Positions 23,709 through 33,008 of a DNA stretch of 64,000 bases are shown here, in pieces. The stretch's first letter is position 1. Every line of letters begins with the position of its first letter. This DNA is from Legionella worsleiensis (lineage in GTDB: Bacteria; Pseudomonadota; Gammaproteobacteria; Legionellales; Legionellaceae): contig NZ_LNZC01000006.1 of NCBI RefSeq assembly GCF_001467535.1, forward strand, positions 1-64,000, read 5' to 3'. The notes under the pieces were generated by a model. The model had not been told where the DNA came from and made no database searches. It saw only the letters and a program-made list of their open reading frames with translations. A program made the position numbers and the translations under genes.

Positions 23709-24554
23709 TTAACAGGTAAGATCTGCCTCGGTTGCCAGTACGTGCAAGCCTTTGCGCTCAATGTCATGCTTTAGGATGTCTCTATGGTGCTGTTTGGTTA
23801 AAACTATCATCGTGTCAGAGCCAAGAGCGCCACATCCTTTTATGGCTAAAATTTCTGGAAAGGATTTAAGTGCATTGATCATGTGAGCGGTGTGCTCGGC
23901 GACCAGGTTGCATTCGGCAAGAGTGCGGTGATAAGCGTTAACGGCATGAACCAGTTTGTCGCTGTCTTTTTGTTCAAAAGCAAGCTTTGCATCATTAACA
24001 ACAGCCGATAATTCGTTTATTGAACCGGGTAAGGGAGTATTTAGGAGATGATGGTGTGTTGCCAGTTTTTTTCCGGTATGGATAATTAGAAAAGACAAAT
24101 CTGCAAACAGCCATGGATAGGAATGCGTCAGGTTGTCTTGCTTGTTAATAAAAACACAGCCTTTTCTGGCTTGGGCTATTACGTCGTATCCACTGGGTCT
24201 TAATCCTTCGCCAGACCAGGCGCTTTGGTAATAGGCTTCCAGCATGGTGGCTTCATCAGGAATACTATGCTGCAAGTGACAAGAAGCCCAATAACTTCCC
24301 AGGAATTGGGCACTGGATGCACCAAGGCCGCCACAGGCATTATAAGGATCGTTCCAGTTTAAAAATTTCCCGCTAACTTGTGCTTTGCTCCACCAGATCC
24401 CGGCTGGTGACAAAGGATGAATTGCTGAGTCTTCTTCTTGGTCGGTTAATGAAACCTCAAAATAAGGGGATGTAGTCAGGATTAGTGCTGAGCCACCAGT
24501 CAGCGCAACATACTCGCCTACCAGAAATGTTTTTGCAGGAATAAACCATTTCAT
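23709..24554 (-). CDS. mvaK2: Phosphomevalonate kinase (GHMP kinase)
   Basis: A 281-aa GHMP kinase. It begins with the substrate-binding PAKTFLVGEYVALTGGSALI. The ATP loop is CGGLGASSAQFLG (~83-95), and motif 3 near the C-terminus is IKGCGALGSDTMIVL. It phosphorylates phosphomevalonate in the mevalonate route to isoprenoids. Its start overlaps the HMG-CoA reductase stop by 4 bp, and IPP isomerase precedes that, forming a three-gene mevalonate operon. It is shorter than Gram-positive phosphomevalonate kinases (about 360 aa). The other two pathway kinase/decarboxylase genes lie at 35.2-37 kb, so by elimination this one is the phosphomevalonate step. Confidence 0.8.
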   Translation of the reverse strand: MKWFIPAKTFLVGEYVALTGGSALILTTSPYFEVSLTDQEEDSAIHPLSPAGIWWSKAQVSGKFLNWNDPYNACGGLGASSAQFLGSYWASCHLQHSIPDEATMLEAYYQSAWSGEGLRPSGYDVIAQARKGCVFINKQDNLTHSYPWLFADLSFLIIHTGKKLATHHHLLNTPLPGSINELSAVVNDAKLAFEQKDSDKLVHAVNAYHRTLAECNLVAEHTAHMINALKSFPEILAIKGCGALGSDTMIVLTKQHHRDILKHDIERKGLHVLATEADLTC

Positions 24555-25849
24555 AGAGCGACGGGCACTTCTCTTATTTTGGCTAAAAGCTCATGGGCAT
24601 TGTTAAGGCTTACTCTTTTGTTCGTATACAACCATTCTTGCAAGCGCTCTTTGAGTATGGGCATTTCCTGTTCATCGGCTCCTGCCACCATCAGCAGATT
24701 ATCTATATGCAATTTCATGTGTCCTTGAATAATCCCATCAGTACATAAGGCTTTAATGGCCCCAAGATTTTGTACAAGCCCTACGGCAGCAATGACCTGG
24801 GATAATTCATTAGCTGAGCGAATATCCATCATGCGCAGGCACATTTTTGCAGTAGGGTGCAACGATGTTACTCCACCAACTGTGCCAACTATAATGGGTG
24901 CGGTTAATTCTCCTGTTAACACATTATCCTGATAACGCCATCGAGTGATGGCCTGATACTGTCCCGACCGTGCTGCATAGGCATGTATTCCAGCTTCAAC
25001 TGCACGCCAATCGTTCCCTGTTGCGATTAACACGGGATCGATACCGTTCATTACCCCTTTATTATGAGTTGCTGCTCTGTAGGGATCCAGTTCTGCAAAA
25101 AGAGAGGCTTCTTGCAGTTTATGGCCTAAAACAGGATCTATATTATGCAGGATGACTTGTGCGGTTGTTAATTTTTGATCGTTTAAATTAGACAGAATAC
25201 ACATGGTGACCTGTTCACCCGTTAATTGCTCTAGGGGTGATTTCAAATATTCTAAAACCTGATTGATAATGTTGGCACCCATTGCATCACAACTGTTCAT
25301 GGTGAGATGAATAATCACCATATCCTTGCCGTCTTCTCTTTTTAACTGACGCAATTGTAAATCAACAACTCCTCCACCTCTTTTTACCATATTCGCAGCA
25401 ACATCTTTATTCGCTTTATGAATGAGTTCCTGGCGATTTTCTTCAAAAATACGTGAAAATCGTTGATAATCGTTTATTTTCGCCAATTGTATTTGCCCAA
25501 TAATACAGTCGCCTTCTACACGAGTAATAATCTCGCCATGTTGTCTTATCCATTTTGCTGATTTGGATAAAGCGGCTATAATCGAGGTTTCCTCAACAGC
25601 AAGGGGAATAACGTAATCTCGTCCGTTAATTTTGAAATGTGTCGCAACACCTAAAGGCAATTGAAAGTAGCCTATGACGTTTTCAATCAGTTTGTCTGCC
25701 AGATTAAGGTCTTTAATTCCGCCTTGTTGAAGAAAAGCGATGTCTTCCTGGGTGACAGCGCCTAAGGCAAGTAGACGCTGAAAACGCTCTTCTCGTGATA
25801 ATTTGGAAAAACCACAAAACAATTCATGGGCATTTAGAACTAAAGACAT
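24551..25849 (-). CDS. mvaA: Hydroxymethylglutaryl-CoA reductase, class II
   Basis: A 432-aa class II HMG-CoA reductase. The catalytic Glu motif is ENVIGYFQLPLGVATHF (~57-73). DAMGANIINQVLEYL (~188-202) carries the nucleotide-binding loop. The catalytic Lys lies in THNKGVMNGIDPVLIATGNDWRAVEA, and the C-terminal flap His is in DGIIQGHMKLHI (~378). It reduces HMG-CoA to mevalonate, the committed step. It has no membrane domain, as expected for bacteria. It overlaps the IPP isomerase gene upstream by 10 bp and the phosphomevalonate kinase gene downstream by 4 bp, so the three are tightly coupled. HMG-CoA synthase is not in the window. Confidence 0.92.
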   Translation of the reverse strand: MSLVLNAHELFCGFSKLSREERFQRLLALGAVTQEDIAFLQQGGIKDLNLADKLIENVIGYFQLPLGVATHFKINGRDYVIPLAVEETSIIAALSKSAKWIRQHGEIITRVEGDCIIGQIQLAKINDYQRFSRIFEENRQELIHKANKDVAANMVKRGGGVVDLQLRQLKREDGKDMVIIHLTMNSCDAMGANIINQVLEYLKSPLEQLTGEQVTMCILSNLNDQKLTTAQVILHNIDPVLGHKLQEASLFAELDPYRAATHNKGVMNGIDPVLIATGNDWRAVEAGIHAYAARSGQYQAITRWRYQDNVLTGELTAPIIVGTVGGVTSLHPTAKMCLRMMDIRSANELSQVIAAVGLVQNLGAIKALCTDGIIQGHMKLHIDNLLMVAGADEQEMPILKERLQEWLYTNKRVSLNNAHELLAKIREVPVAL

Positions 25850-26868
25850 ACTTTCTCCCTTAAGTCGCTGAGGGTTTGGCTACCAGTACAGAACATGGCT
25901 GTTTTTAATTCATATTCAATGGTACGCATAGTGCTCAGTACGTGTTCTGTTGTTTGTAACGCAGATTCTAATAGCGGCTTGGCAAATCCTACAGATGTTG
26001 CGCCATGCGCAATTAATTTTGCGGCATCCAGACCATGACGTACTCCACCTGAACCCCAAACTTCAAAGTGAGGATTGATTTGGACTGCATTTTTAACGCT
26101 TTGCAAGGTATCTATACCCCAATTCATGAAGGTATTTGCTGTGCGATGCTGGATTGAGTTTTTCGCTGCTCTATGACCTTCAATTCGTCCCCAGTGGGTG
26201 CCTCCGGCGCCGCTGACGTCTACCGCACAAATGCCGGTTTCGTTTAATCGCATTAATGTTTTGGGCGAAAAACCACACCCTGTTTCTTTCACAATTACAG
26301 GAACGGTAATGCAGCGCACCAGTTCGCTCAGGGCATTCCAGCAGCCTTTAAATTCTGTTGTTCCCTCTGGTTGGATGCATTCCTGGAGTGGATTGCAGTG
26401 AATAATGAGCGCTGTAGCCTGGAGTGAATCGACAAGTCTTTGAATGGCTGCTAAGGGTGTGTTGATTATTTGAGCAATACCCAGGTTGCTGAATAATTCG
26501 GTGTCAGGAAAATCACGGCGCAGAGGCGCCCATTCGAAAGCCGCCTGATTATCGGTGAGTTCTCTGCGTTGTGAACCAACCCCCATGGCCCATTTAGACT
26601 CAGCACAAGCCTCTAAAAGCCTTCTGTTAATCTCTGGAGCTTTAGCATGCCCGGCGGTCATGGAGCTGATAAAAAAAGGCGTGTCTACATGGCGTTTAAA
26701 GCGAGTGCTTTGTATGGAGATTTCATTAAAATTTATATCGGGCAGCGCTTCGTGAATTAGGTAACACCTGTCAAAAGGGTTTAAATTACTGCTCTGATTA
26801 GCGGGCATCAGGGCGAGTTCAATATGATCTTGTTTGCGTTGTTCAAACTCGGTGTAATCGTTTTGCAT
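25840..26868 (-). CDS. fni: Isopentenyl-diphosphate delta-isomerase, type 2 (FMN)
   Basis: A 342-aa flavin-dependent TIM-barrel enzyme that interconverts IPP and DMAPP. Visible motifs are RKQDHIELAL near the N-terminus, TPFFISSMTAGHAKAPEINRRL (~62-83), MGVGSQRREL, VPVIVKETGCGFSP (~193-206) and AVDVSGAGGTHWGRIE. VWGSGGVRHGLDAAKLIAHGATSVGFAKPLL binds the FMN phosphate. Type 2 enzymes usually accompany the mevalonate pathway. It is the first gene of the three-gene operon. The start is the ATG at 26868. Confidence 0.92.
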   Translation of the reverse strand: MQNDYTEFEQRKQDHIELALMPANQSSNLNPFDRCYLIHEALPDINFNEISIQSTRFKRHVDTPFFISSMTAGHAKAPEINRRLLEACAESKWAMGVGSQRRELTDNQAAFEWAPLRRDFPDTELFSNLGIAQIINTPLAAIQRLVDSLQATALIIHCNPLQECIQPEGTTEFKGCWNALSELVRCITVPVIVKETGCGFSPKTLMRLNETGICAVDVSGAGGTHWGRIEGHRAAKNSIQHRTANTFMNWGIDTLQSVKNAVQINPHFEVWGSGGVRHGLDAAKLIAHGATSVGFAKPLLESALQTTEHVLSTMRTIEYELKTAMFCTGSQTLSDLREKVCL

Positions 26869-26986
26869 ACCTGATATTAGGGGTTCTTAAAAATTGGGGT
26901 GATTTTATCATAAAGAAAGAAACCAAACTACCTGATTCAAAATATACCAGCTTCAGCGTGCGTGTTTTTCTTTAAATTGTGTATTT

Positions 26987-27030
26987 GACCCCCATCAAAC
27001 GCTCTTTCGAGCAGCTGTCTGATGGGGGTC
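26987..27030. terminator. Strong hairpin between tyrosine-rich gene and fni
   Basis: GACCCCCATCA (26987-26997) pairs perfectly with TGATGGGGGTC (27020-27030) across a 22-nt loop. It follows the stop of the tyrosine-rich gene by about 33 bp and precedes the fni operon. No long T run follows on either strand, so it may be a pause/processing hairpin rather than a canonical terminator. Confidence 0.5.
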
Positions 27031-27062
27031 AATCCTTTTCCATGCTTTATCCATAGCGCTAA

Positions 27063-27344
27063 TTACCAACGATAATAATGGCGGTAGGGTCTGTAATAAC
27101 GATTAGGATAATAGTAGCGGTAAGGGTAATAATAGCGGTATGGGTGGTAATAACGGTAGGGTCTGTATCCGTATCCGTAATAAACAACCCATGAAACTTG
27201 AGTGGGAACTACTTTAGGAAGAGTAGGATTTAATTCTCTTGAATCTGCTTTTGCTGGTGACACAAAAACCAAAGCGCCTATTAGTAAAGCTAAAAGAGCA
27301 AAGAACTTAATTAACGAGGTGCTTTTAGGTGCGTAGTGTTCCAT
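27063..27344 (-). CDS. Small exported Tyr/Arg/Pro/His-rich protein
   Basis: A protein of 93 aa from the ATG at 27344 (MEHYAPKST), with TTGGAG before it; a TTG four codons earlier falls inside that site. Residues ~10-34 (LIKFFALLALLIGALVFVSPAKA) are a signal peptide ending in a standard cleavage site. The mature tail is a run of PYRYYHPYRYYYPYRYYYPN-like units (about six copies of a five- to six-residue motif). Such Tyr/Arg repeats are known in small envelope-associated proteins of Legionella and other bacteria, but no enzyme function is expected. It could bind metals or anionic polymers; this is only a guess. Confidence 0.7.
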   Translation of the reverse strand: MEHYAPKSTSLIKFFALLALLIGALVFVSPAKADSRELNPTLPKVVPTQVSWVVYYGYGYRPYRYYHPYRYYYPYRYYYPNRYYRPYRHYYRW

Positions 27345-27611
27345 TTTCAACTCCAAAACGCATGAACCTTATAATTATAGTATATTTTTAAGGCACATTG
27401 GGTTGTTATTTATTTAATTTTTAAAAAAAAATTCTGTTCATCCAGAATATTGTGGAGCAAGCCTTGAAAAGGCACTTACCCGCTCAAAAACAATTATTTA
27501 ATTATATGGCAATAAAATACGCATTAATTGTATTTTTTGACTTGCCATGTGAAAATAAAAAGAGTACAATGTGAACATCTATTATGCATTAACAATGTGA
27601 TGGGGTAAAAA

Positions 27612-28490
27612 ATGGGAAGAAACAAAAGTCGAAACATGAATTCTCTTGCAAACCGTAATAAGTCGGAACGCACTAGACTGGAAAATGCTATTTCCAAATT
27701 AGAGAATTGTAATTCTTATCAAGAACTCCAAAGTTTGTTACCTTCAGTTAATAAAGCCCAAAGAAGTCCTAAAAGCACTACAAGTCCTGAAACGCCTGTC
27801 AATTACTCACCAGATCACGACCAAAAAATGAATGAACTTCGAAGCAGAATAAACCTGCTGATAGCAGAAAAGAAACGTGCTTTTCCCAAGCCAAGATCTG
27901 TTATATCTACAGAACAACAATTAGTTAACCCCATGCAGGGTGAAGAAAATCCTCCAGTGGAACAACATTTAGATAACCCTATGCAGAGTGAAGAGAGTCT
28001 TAATGTTGATGTTCATCCTTTATCAAATAACGATAAAGGACCATTCATAGGTGAAAGAGTAAAAGAAACAAAAGCTGTAATTAATTGCATCAATCAATTA
28101 CACCTTAAGATCAAAGAACTGGCTATTAGAGGTCCAAGTAATCGTAACGCAATAGACGCTGCGAAGAGCATAGTAGCTACACTACAATCGTACCGTCTTA
28201 ATTACATCACTGGTAAGATGACTCTTAATGAATTTAAAAATCAATCCATTACATTACTCAATGATGAGAATAAGGATGTGAAAGAGTTAAAAACACACAG
28301 AGGATTAAAAAACATTTTAGCCAATTTGTTGATTGCCCTAACCGGTATTGGTGCGGTAGTTATTGCTGCGAGATCGGTATATCATGGTAAGGTCACTTTG
28401 TTTAATACCAGCACTGATTCGGGAAGCAAAGTAGATGCAATTAAAGAATCCCTTGAGAATCTGTCTGTAAATCAAGCCCCTTCCAAGTAA
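27612..28490 (+). CDS. Effector-like protein with C-terminal membrane segment
   Basis: A 292-aa protein with no recognised catalytic domain. The N-terminus is very polar and basic (MGRNKSRNMNSLANRNKSER), followed by helical stretches. Two related Gln/Glu segments, EQQLVNPMQGEENP and EQHLDNPMQSEESL (~101-130), form a short internal duplication. A hydrophobic helix, NILANLLIALTGIGAVVIAARSVY (~237-260), is followed by about 30 polar residues. No signal peptide is present. Low complexity, single late membrane helix and stand-alone location fit Legionella Dot/Icm substrates, but this is inference. A strong terminator follows at 28507. Confidence 0.55.
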   Translation: MGRNKSRNMNSLANRNKSERTRLENAISKLENCNSYQELQSLLPSVNKAQRSPKSTTSPETPVNYSPDHDQKMNELRSRINLLIAEKKRAFPKPRSVISTEQQLVNPMQGEENPPVEQHLDNPMQSEESLNVDVHPLSNNDKGPFIGERVKETKAVINCINQLHLKIKELAIRGPSNRNAIDAAKSIVATLQSYRLNYITGKMTLNEFKNQSITLLNDENKDVKELKTHRGLKNILANLLIALTGIGAVVIAARSVYHGKVTLFNTSTDSGSKVDAIKESLENLSVNQAPSK

Positions 28491-28506
28491 TTATTCATTT
28501 CTAATT

Positions 28507-28538
28507 AGCCCCGGAGAGTCATTATCCGGGGCTTTTTT
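28507..28538 (+). terminator. Rho-independent terminator
   Basis: AGCCCCGGA (28507-28515) pairs with TCCGGGGCT (28525-28533), followed by TTTTT. It ends the 292-aa gene's transcript 17 bp after the stop. Confidence 0.9.
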
Positions 28539-28575
28539 ATAAATTCGCTGTAATTTACTCTACTCATAAACTTCT

Positions 28576-29382
28576 TTAGTGATTAAAAAAATGCCCCAGC
28601 CGCTTTGTGGACGCTCGCTGTTCAAGGTATTCGGGTTCAGTGTGTTTTGTTAGGGGTTTAAACAGTTTTTGGTGCGATGGGGTAGAATGAAACAAGCTAA
28701 GATTTTGGTCTGGTTTCTGTGCGGGCTGATACTGTAAATCGGGTGCGTGTTCTGGCTCGGGGTTGAGGCTTTTGATTAACGCCAGGCCATTTTGTAGTGC
28801 TTGATAAAAGCGGGAAATTGGTCCTTGTAGCGCTGCAATATGATCGTAGATTACTCCCTCATGCAGCGCACCGCTAAGCTGATGAAGCGCCAGTTTGAAC
28901 TCGTCCATTTTAGTTGCAAAAGAGTTCTGTTTGTCCAGAACCCTGATCATCGTTTCTTGTAATTTTTGTTGTTTAACACGTTCCAGCGCTTTCTTTTTAT
29001 CCAGCACTTCTTTGAGTTGGTTGTGGGCAATAATGCGAAGCAGAGAGTCCAACAAATGATTGAGCATGGTTAATACGTGTTGCAGATCATCGCTGCCAAG
29101 GGCAAAAGCCAGGCGTTCACGGTTTAAAAGATCAGAATGTTGTGATTCTATTCCCAATAATTGCAGCAGATAGTGTTGAATCCCTGAGAGTTGATGTAGG
29201 GCTTTTTGCGTGTCCAGTCTGTATTGCAACATGAGTTGCATGATATGAATAGTATCTGGATCAGTTGGGGTGAGGGGTTGTCTCAGATACTGCGTATGAG
29301 CAAGCTCATTGAGTAATTCACTGGATTTGTTTAAATCCTGTTCTGCTTGATTAAGAAATTTTTTTAGGTCATTTATCTGCAT
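28576..29382 (-). CDS. Unrecognised helical protein
   Basis: A 268-aa protein predicted to be almost wholly helical, with Leu/Gln/His-rich heptad-like stretches over residues 1-200 and no signal peptide or membrane helix. Examples are DLKKFLNQAEQDLNKSSELLNEL and LKEVLDKKKALERVKQQKLQETM. The last ~65 residues are Pro/Gln/His-rich and probably disordered (PEPEHAPDLQYQPAQKPDQN). It diverges from the Mla-type operon with a 108-bp gap. Coiled-coil content could suggest a structural or secreted role. No family is recognised. Confidence 0.6.
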   Translation of the reverse strand: MQINDLKKFLNQAEQDLNKSSELLNELAHTQYLRQPLTPTDPDTIHIMQLMLQYRLDTQKALHQLSGIQHYLLQLLGIESQHSDLLNRERLAFALGSDDLQHVLTMLNHLLDSLLRIIAHNQLKEVLDKKKALERVKQQKLQETMIRVLDKQNSFATKMDEFKLALHQLSGALHEGVIYDHIAALQGPISRFYQALQNGLALIKSLNPEPEHAPDLQYQPAQKPDQNLSLFHSTPSHQKLFKPLTKHTEPEYLEQRASTKRLGHFFNH

Positions 29383-29490
29383 TTAAATAAACCTGAAGAA
29401 GGGATAATATCATGATAACATGGTTTATTAGTTTTGCAGATTCGGGATTTTCTGTATTATGCTAGGAGTATTTAATTTTAGTCAGAGACT

Positions 29491-30615
29491 ATGGAACAAA
29501 AAAGCGCTCAAATTGTGTTTGATCAGGATGAAGCCACATTTCAGTGCTCTGGCGCATGGTCTGTTTTGGCTCTTGATGGTTTAACCCAAAAATTCAAATT
29601 CAGTGGGCTTCCTCAATCACAAAAAGTAGTAATTAATGGTCATTTAATCAGTCATTTTGATAGTGCCGGGGCTTTGGCATTAATGAAATGTACTGACCTA
29701 TTAAAAGAACAAGGTAATCAGGTTGAATTAATTCATTTTTCTGAAGCTCAAAACCAGCTGCTGCAATTGGTCGAATCAAAAAAAGACAGTCTTACCTATC
29801 AAATTCCTCCTCATCCTGAAGAAGGAATGCTTTATCAAATAGGCAAAGAGGCTGAAAATAAACTGGTTCAAATTGATGGGCTTGTTATTTTAATTGGTGA
29901 TTTGAGTACTCGAATTTTCCAGGCTTTGGGGAATTGGCGTCGCTTTCAGTTGCCCAGTATTATGTCCAATATTGATTCAGCCGGTCTTAAAGCATTGCCT
30001 ATTGTCGCCTTGCTTTCATTTTTGATTGGAGTGGTTCTGGCGTATCAAATGGGTTTGCAGTTAGCTACATATGGCGCCAATATTTTTATTGCCTATTTAT
30101 CCGGTATGGCCATTTTCAGAGAATTTGCATCTTTAATTACGGCAATAATCGTTGCAGGTCGAACCAGCTCGGCTTTTACAGCGCAAATTGGCAGTATGAA
30201 AATAAATGAAGAAATAGATGCTTTGTTGACTATGGGGCTATCGCCAACTGAATTACTTGTGGTTCCCAAGGTAATAGGTTTGCTTATTGTTTTTCCTTTG
30301 TTAATTTTTTGGTCTGATATTTTTAGCATATTGGGTGCCATGATTATGTCCAAACATATGTTAGGAATTGGTTTTGATGACTTTTTGATGCGCTTGAAGA
30401 ATGATGTGGGTTTGTCTCAGATGATGTTAGGCTTGTATAAAGCACCGGTTTTTGCTCTGTTAATTGCTTTGGTAGGCTGTTTTCAAGGGTTCAGAGTAAA
30501 AGCAACCGCAGACAGCATAGGCAGTCTGACGACTAAAAGCGTGGTTCAGGCGTTATTCCTGATTATTATTGCAGATGCTGCCTTTTCTGTAATTTACAGC
30601 TGGATGGGGCTTTAA
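29491..30615 (+). CDS. MlaE-type lipid ABC permease with N-terminal STAS domain
   Basis: A 374-aa inner-membrane permease. Residues ~1-110 form an MlaB/STAS-like domain (VVINGHLISHFDSAGALALMKCTDLL), fused to an MlaE permease domain with about five to six helices. Its signature is IFREFASLITAIIVAGRTSSAFTAQIGSMKINEEIDALLTMGLSP (~210-255). It is the first gene of a four-gene operon (permease, ATPase, MCE protein, lipoprotein) for phospholipid movement between the inner and outer membranes. Standalone MlaE is about 260 aa; the fusion replaces a separate MlaB. The gene directly abuts the ATPase gene. Confidence 0.88.
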   Translation: MEQKSAQIVFDQDEATFQCSGAWSVLALDGLTQKFKFSGLPQSQKVVINGHLISHFDSAGALALMKCTDLLKEQGNQVELIHFSEAQNQLLQLVESKKDSLTYQIPPHPEEGMLYQIGKEAENKLVQIDGLVILIGDLSTRIFQALGNWRRFQLPSIMSNIDSAGLKALPIVALLSFLIGVVLAYQMGLQLATYGANIFIAYLSGMAIFREFASLITAIIVAGRTSSAFTAQIGSMKINEEIDALLTMGLSPTELLVVPKVIGLLIVFPLLIFWSDIFSILGAMIMSKHMLGIGFDDFLMRLKNDVGLSQMMLGLYKAPVFALLIALVGCFQGFRVKATADSIGSLTTKSVVQALFLIIIADAAFSVIYSWMGL

Positions 30616-31353
30616 ATGAGCGAGCCGGTTATTGAAATTAAGGGATTAAAGAATTATCTGGGTGGCCAATGGGTGCATAAAGACGTTAATCTTACGGTCG
30701 AAAAAGGAGAAATACTGGCAATAATCGGAGGTTCAGGCAGCGGTAAGACAACCATATTGCGGTGTTTGTTGATGTTATTGAAACCTGCTGCGGGTAGTAT
30801 TAAAGTATTTGGAAAGGACGTTCTGAATCTTGACTCTGAACAAGCATTTCAGCTTCGTCGGCGCTGGGGAATGTTGTTTCAGCACAGTGCTTTGTTTTCT
30901 GCCATGACTGTTTTGGAAAATGTGATGTTTCCCATGCGGGAATTTACCCAGCTTGATCATGAATTTGTTGAAGAACTGGCACGTTTAAAAATTTCATTAG
31001 TCGGTTTACCTAATGAAGCAGCGGGTAAATTGCCTTCGGAGTTGAGCGGTGGGATGCAAAGAAGGGCAGCTGCGGCTCGAGCTATAGCCATGGATCCTGA
31101 ATTGTTGTTTCTGGACGAACCGACAACCGGACTGGATCCGCGAGGTGCACGGTTATTTGATGATTTGGTGGTTTTTTTAAGAGATTCTTTGAATTTGACT
31201 ATTGTGATGATAAGTCATGATATAGAATCGTTAAAAAGAACAACTGATAAAGTAGCATTTGTTGGTGATGGGCGAATTCTCAGCGTGGAACCTATAGAAG
31301 AATTAATGCGTAATAAAAACCCATTAATTGCTGATTATTTTAGCAAATTTTAA
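30616..31353 (+). CDS. MlaF-type ATP-binding protein
   Basis: A 245-aa ABC ATPase with Walker A GGSGSGKTT (~36-44), Q-loop LFQHSALFSAMTVLENVMFP, signature LSGGMQRRAAAARAI, Walker B LLFLDEPTTGLDP and H-loop VMISHD. The SGGMQRR variant of the signature is characteristic of MlaF. It starts directly after the permease stop codon with no gap. It powers the lipid transport system with the permease. Confidence 0.9.
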   Translation: MSEPVIEIKGLKNYLGGQWVHKDVNLTVEKGEILAIIGGSGSGKTTILRCLLMLLKPAAGSIKVFGKDVLNLDSEQAFQLRRRWGMLFQHSALFSAMTVLENVMFPMREFTQLDHEFVEELARLKISLVGLPNEAAGKLPSELSGGMQRRAAAARAIAMDPELLFLDEPTTGLDPRGARLFDDLVVFLRDSLNLTIVMISHDIESLKRTTDKVAFVGDGRILSVEPIEELMRNKNPLIADYFSKF

Positions 31354-31394
31354 GATACATACTGGATACAGTATCAACCTGGAGGACAGGTTAC

Positions 31395-32318
31395 TTGGAA
31401 TCAAAAACCAATTACACCATAGTCGGTCTATCCGTACTCATTCTTATGGCAGCGCTTTTGTCTGCCGCATTGTGGTTGTCTGTTGGCTTTAACCAGAAAG
31501 TTTATACTTTCTATACCGTTTACCTTCGTGAGTCTGTATCAGGATTAAGCGAAGACTCGCCGGTAAAATATAATGGAGTTCAGGTTGGTTTTGTAAAAAA
31601 GATAAAACTGAATATTGATGATCCCCGACAAGTTGAATTAACTTTAAGCATAGAAAAGGGGATACCCATAACCACGAGCACTTCTGCGACCTTAATATCG
31701 CAAGGAATAACCGGAGTAACGTTTATCGGATTATCCGCAGGTTCCTCTGACTTGACTCCTTTGCAAAAAATGCCAGGAGAACCTTATCCTGTCATTCCTG
31801 CAAAACCGTCATTGTTCAATCAACTCGATGCTATTTTGAAGGAAGTTTCAGAAAATGTGAACAAGGTGAGTGATCAGGCGCAGCACATCTTTAACGAAGA
31901 AAACGCCACTTATGTTCGTAACACCCTGGCCAATATTGACAAATTTTCTGCCGTGATTGCAGCCAACAGCTCGAATATAGACAGTAGCCTTAAAAGCGCA
32001 GATGTGTTTTTAGCAAACATGGCCAAGGTCAGTACTGATTTTCCGCAGATACTCCAGGAGTTAAAAGCAGGAGTCAAAAAGTTTAATACAATGGCTGATG
32101 AAATTGGTGCTGCCGGACAAAGTGTATCCAAAACCATGAATGCAGGAAAAGTTGCTGTGGATAAAATCTCCCAGCAAACGATTCCGCCTGCGGTTCAGTT
32201 GTTACGCCGATTAAATACGATATCCGCTAACCTTGAAAAGGTAAGTAATGAAATGCGCCAAAACCCATCTGTAGTTATCCGTGGAACCAAACCACCTAAA
32301 CCTGGTCCAGGAGAGTAG
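31395..32318 (+). CDS. MCE-domain lipid-binding protein (MlaD type)
   Basis: A 307-aa protein starting with TTG at 31395 (MESKTNYT) behind GGAGG. One N-terminal membrane helix (~8-30) anchors it to the inner membrane. The MCE domain covers ~35-125 ([29 protein letters not shown], then [14 protein letters not shown]). The remaining ~170 residues form long helices ([21 protein letters not shown]), as in PqiB/YrbD relatives. It is longer than E. coli MlaD (183 aa), resembling the MCE proteins paired with STAS-fused permeases. It would receive lipid from the permease complex in the periplasm. Confidence 0.88.
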   Translation: MESKTNYTIVGLSVLILMAALLSAALWLSVGFNQKVYTFYTVYLRESVSGLSEDSPVKYNGVQVGFVKKIKLNIDDPRQVELTLSIEKGIPITTSTSATLISQGITGVTFIGLSAGSSDLTPLQKMPGEPYPVIPAKPSLFNQLDAILKEVSENVNKVSDQAQHIFNEENATYVRNTLANIDKFSAVIAANSSNIDSSLKSADVFLANMAKVSTDFPQILQELKAGVKKFNTMADEIGAAGQSVSKTMNAGKVAVDKISQQTIPPAVQLLRRLNTISANLEKVSNEMRQNPSVVIRGTKPPKPGPGE

Positions 32319-32320
32319 CC

Positions 32321-32932
32321 ATGCGAATTTTTAATCTCTTTATTATGTGTCTTGTGCTGATGAGTTGCTCTCCTGTGAAAACACCCGTAACTAATGAGTA
32401 TCAACTGAGCTCCTTTAGTTCCAGGCAATGGGTTGCAAAACCACATCATCTCTCTATTTTGGTTACGGCACCTGAAGCTGTTGCCGGATTTCAGACTGAA
32501 GAAATGATGTACATTAAAAAACCTTACCAGCTTGAAGCGTTCGTGAAAAATGCCTGGGCTTCGCCTCCTGCTGATATGTTATTTCCCTTATTGGTTCAGA
32601 GTTTACAAAGAACGGGCTATTTTTATGCGGTTACCTCAAGTCCCTACAGCGAACAAGCCGATTATCGCCTCGATACTCAACTGTTGACTTTGGATCAAAA
32701 TTTTCTAAAAAAACCCAGTATCCTGGAGTTTGATGTGAAAGTGGTACTTACTCGCACAGCAGATAACAAAGTAATTGGCTCTCAAATTATCAGTCAACAC
32801 ATACCGTGTCAGGCAGATACTCCCTATGCGGGTGTTGTTGCAGCTAACAAAGCGTCATTGCAGTTCACTGCCAGAGCTGTAGCTTTTGTTATTTCACATA
32901 TAAAAAATGACTCAGGAATAGCCAAAAAATAA
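32321..32932 (+). CDS. ABC-type transport auxiliary lipoprotein (PqiC-like)
   Basis: A 203-aa lipoprotein. The signal sequence ends in a lipobox at LVLMSC, so Cys16 would be lipidated. The mature part fits the ABC-type transport auxiliary domain: [54 protein letters not shown] is the standard core. Such proteins sit in the outer membrane and complete MCE systems of the Pqi/YrbCDEF kind. It starts 3 bp after the MCE gene and is the last of the operon. Confidence 0.85.
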   Translation: MRIFNLFIMCLVLMSCSPVKTPVTNEYQLSSFSSRQWVAKPHHLSILVTAPEAVAGFQTEEMMYIKKPYQLEAFVKNAWASPPADMLFPLLVQSLQRTGYFYAVTSSPYSEQADYRLDTQLLTLDQNFLKKPSILEFDVKVVLTRTADNKVIGSQIISQHIPCQADTPYAGVVAANKASLQFTARAVAFVISHIKNDSGIAKK

Positions 32933-33008
32933 AAAGAATTGTACAATGGCTCTCCATAAACATCATGAGTGTTTTTTTAATAATAAAAAGAACTAAAGGA
33001 GATTGAGG

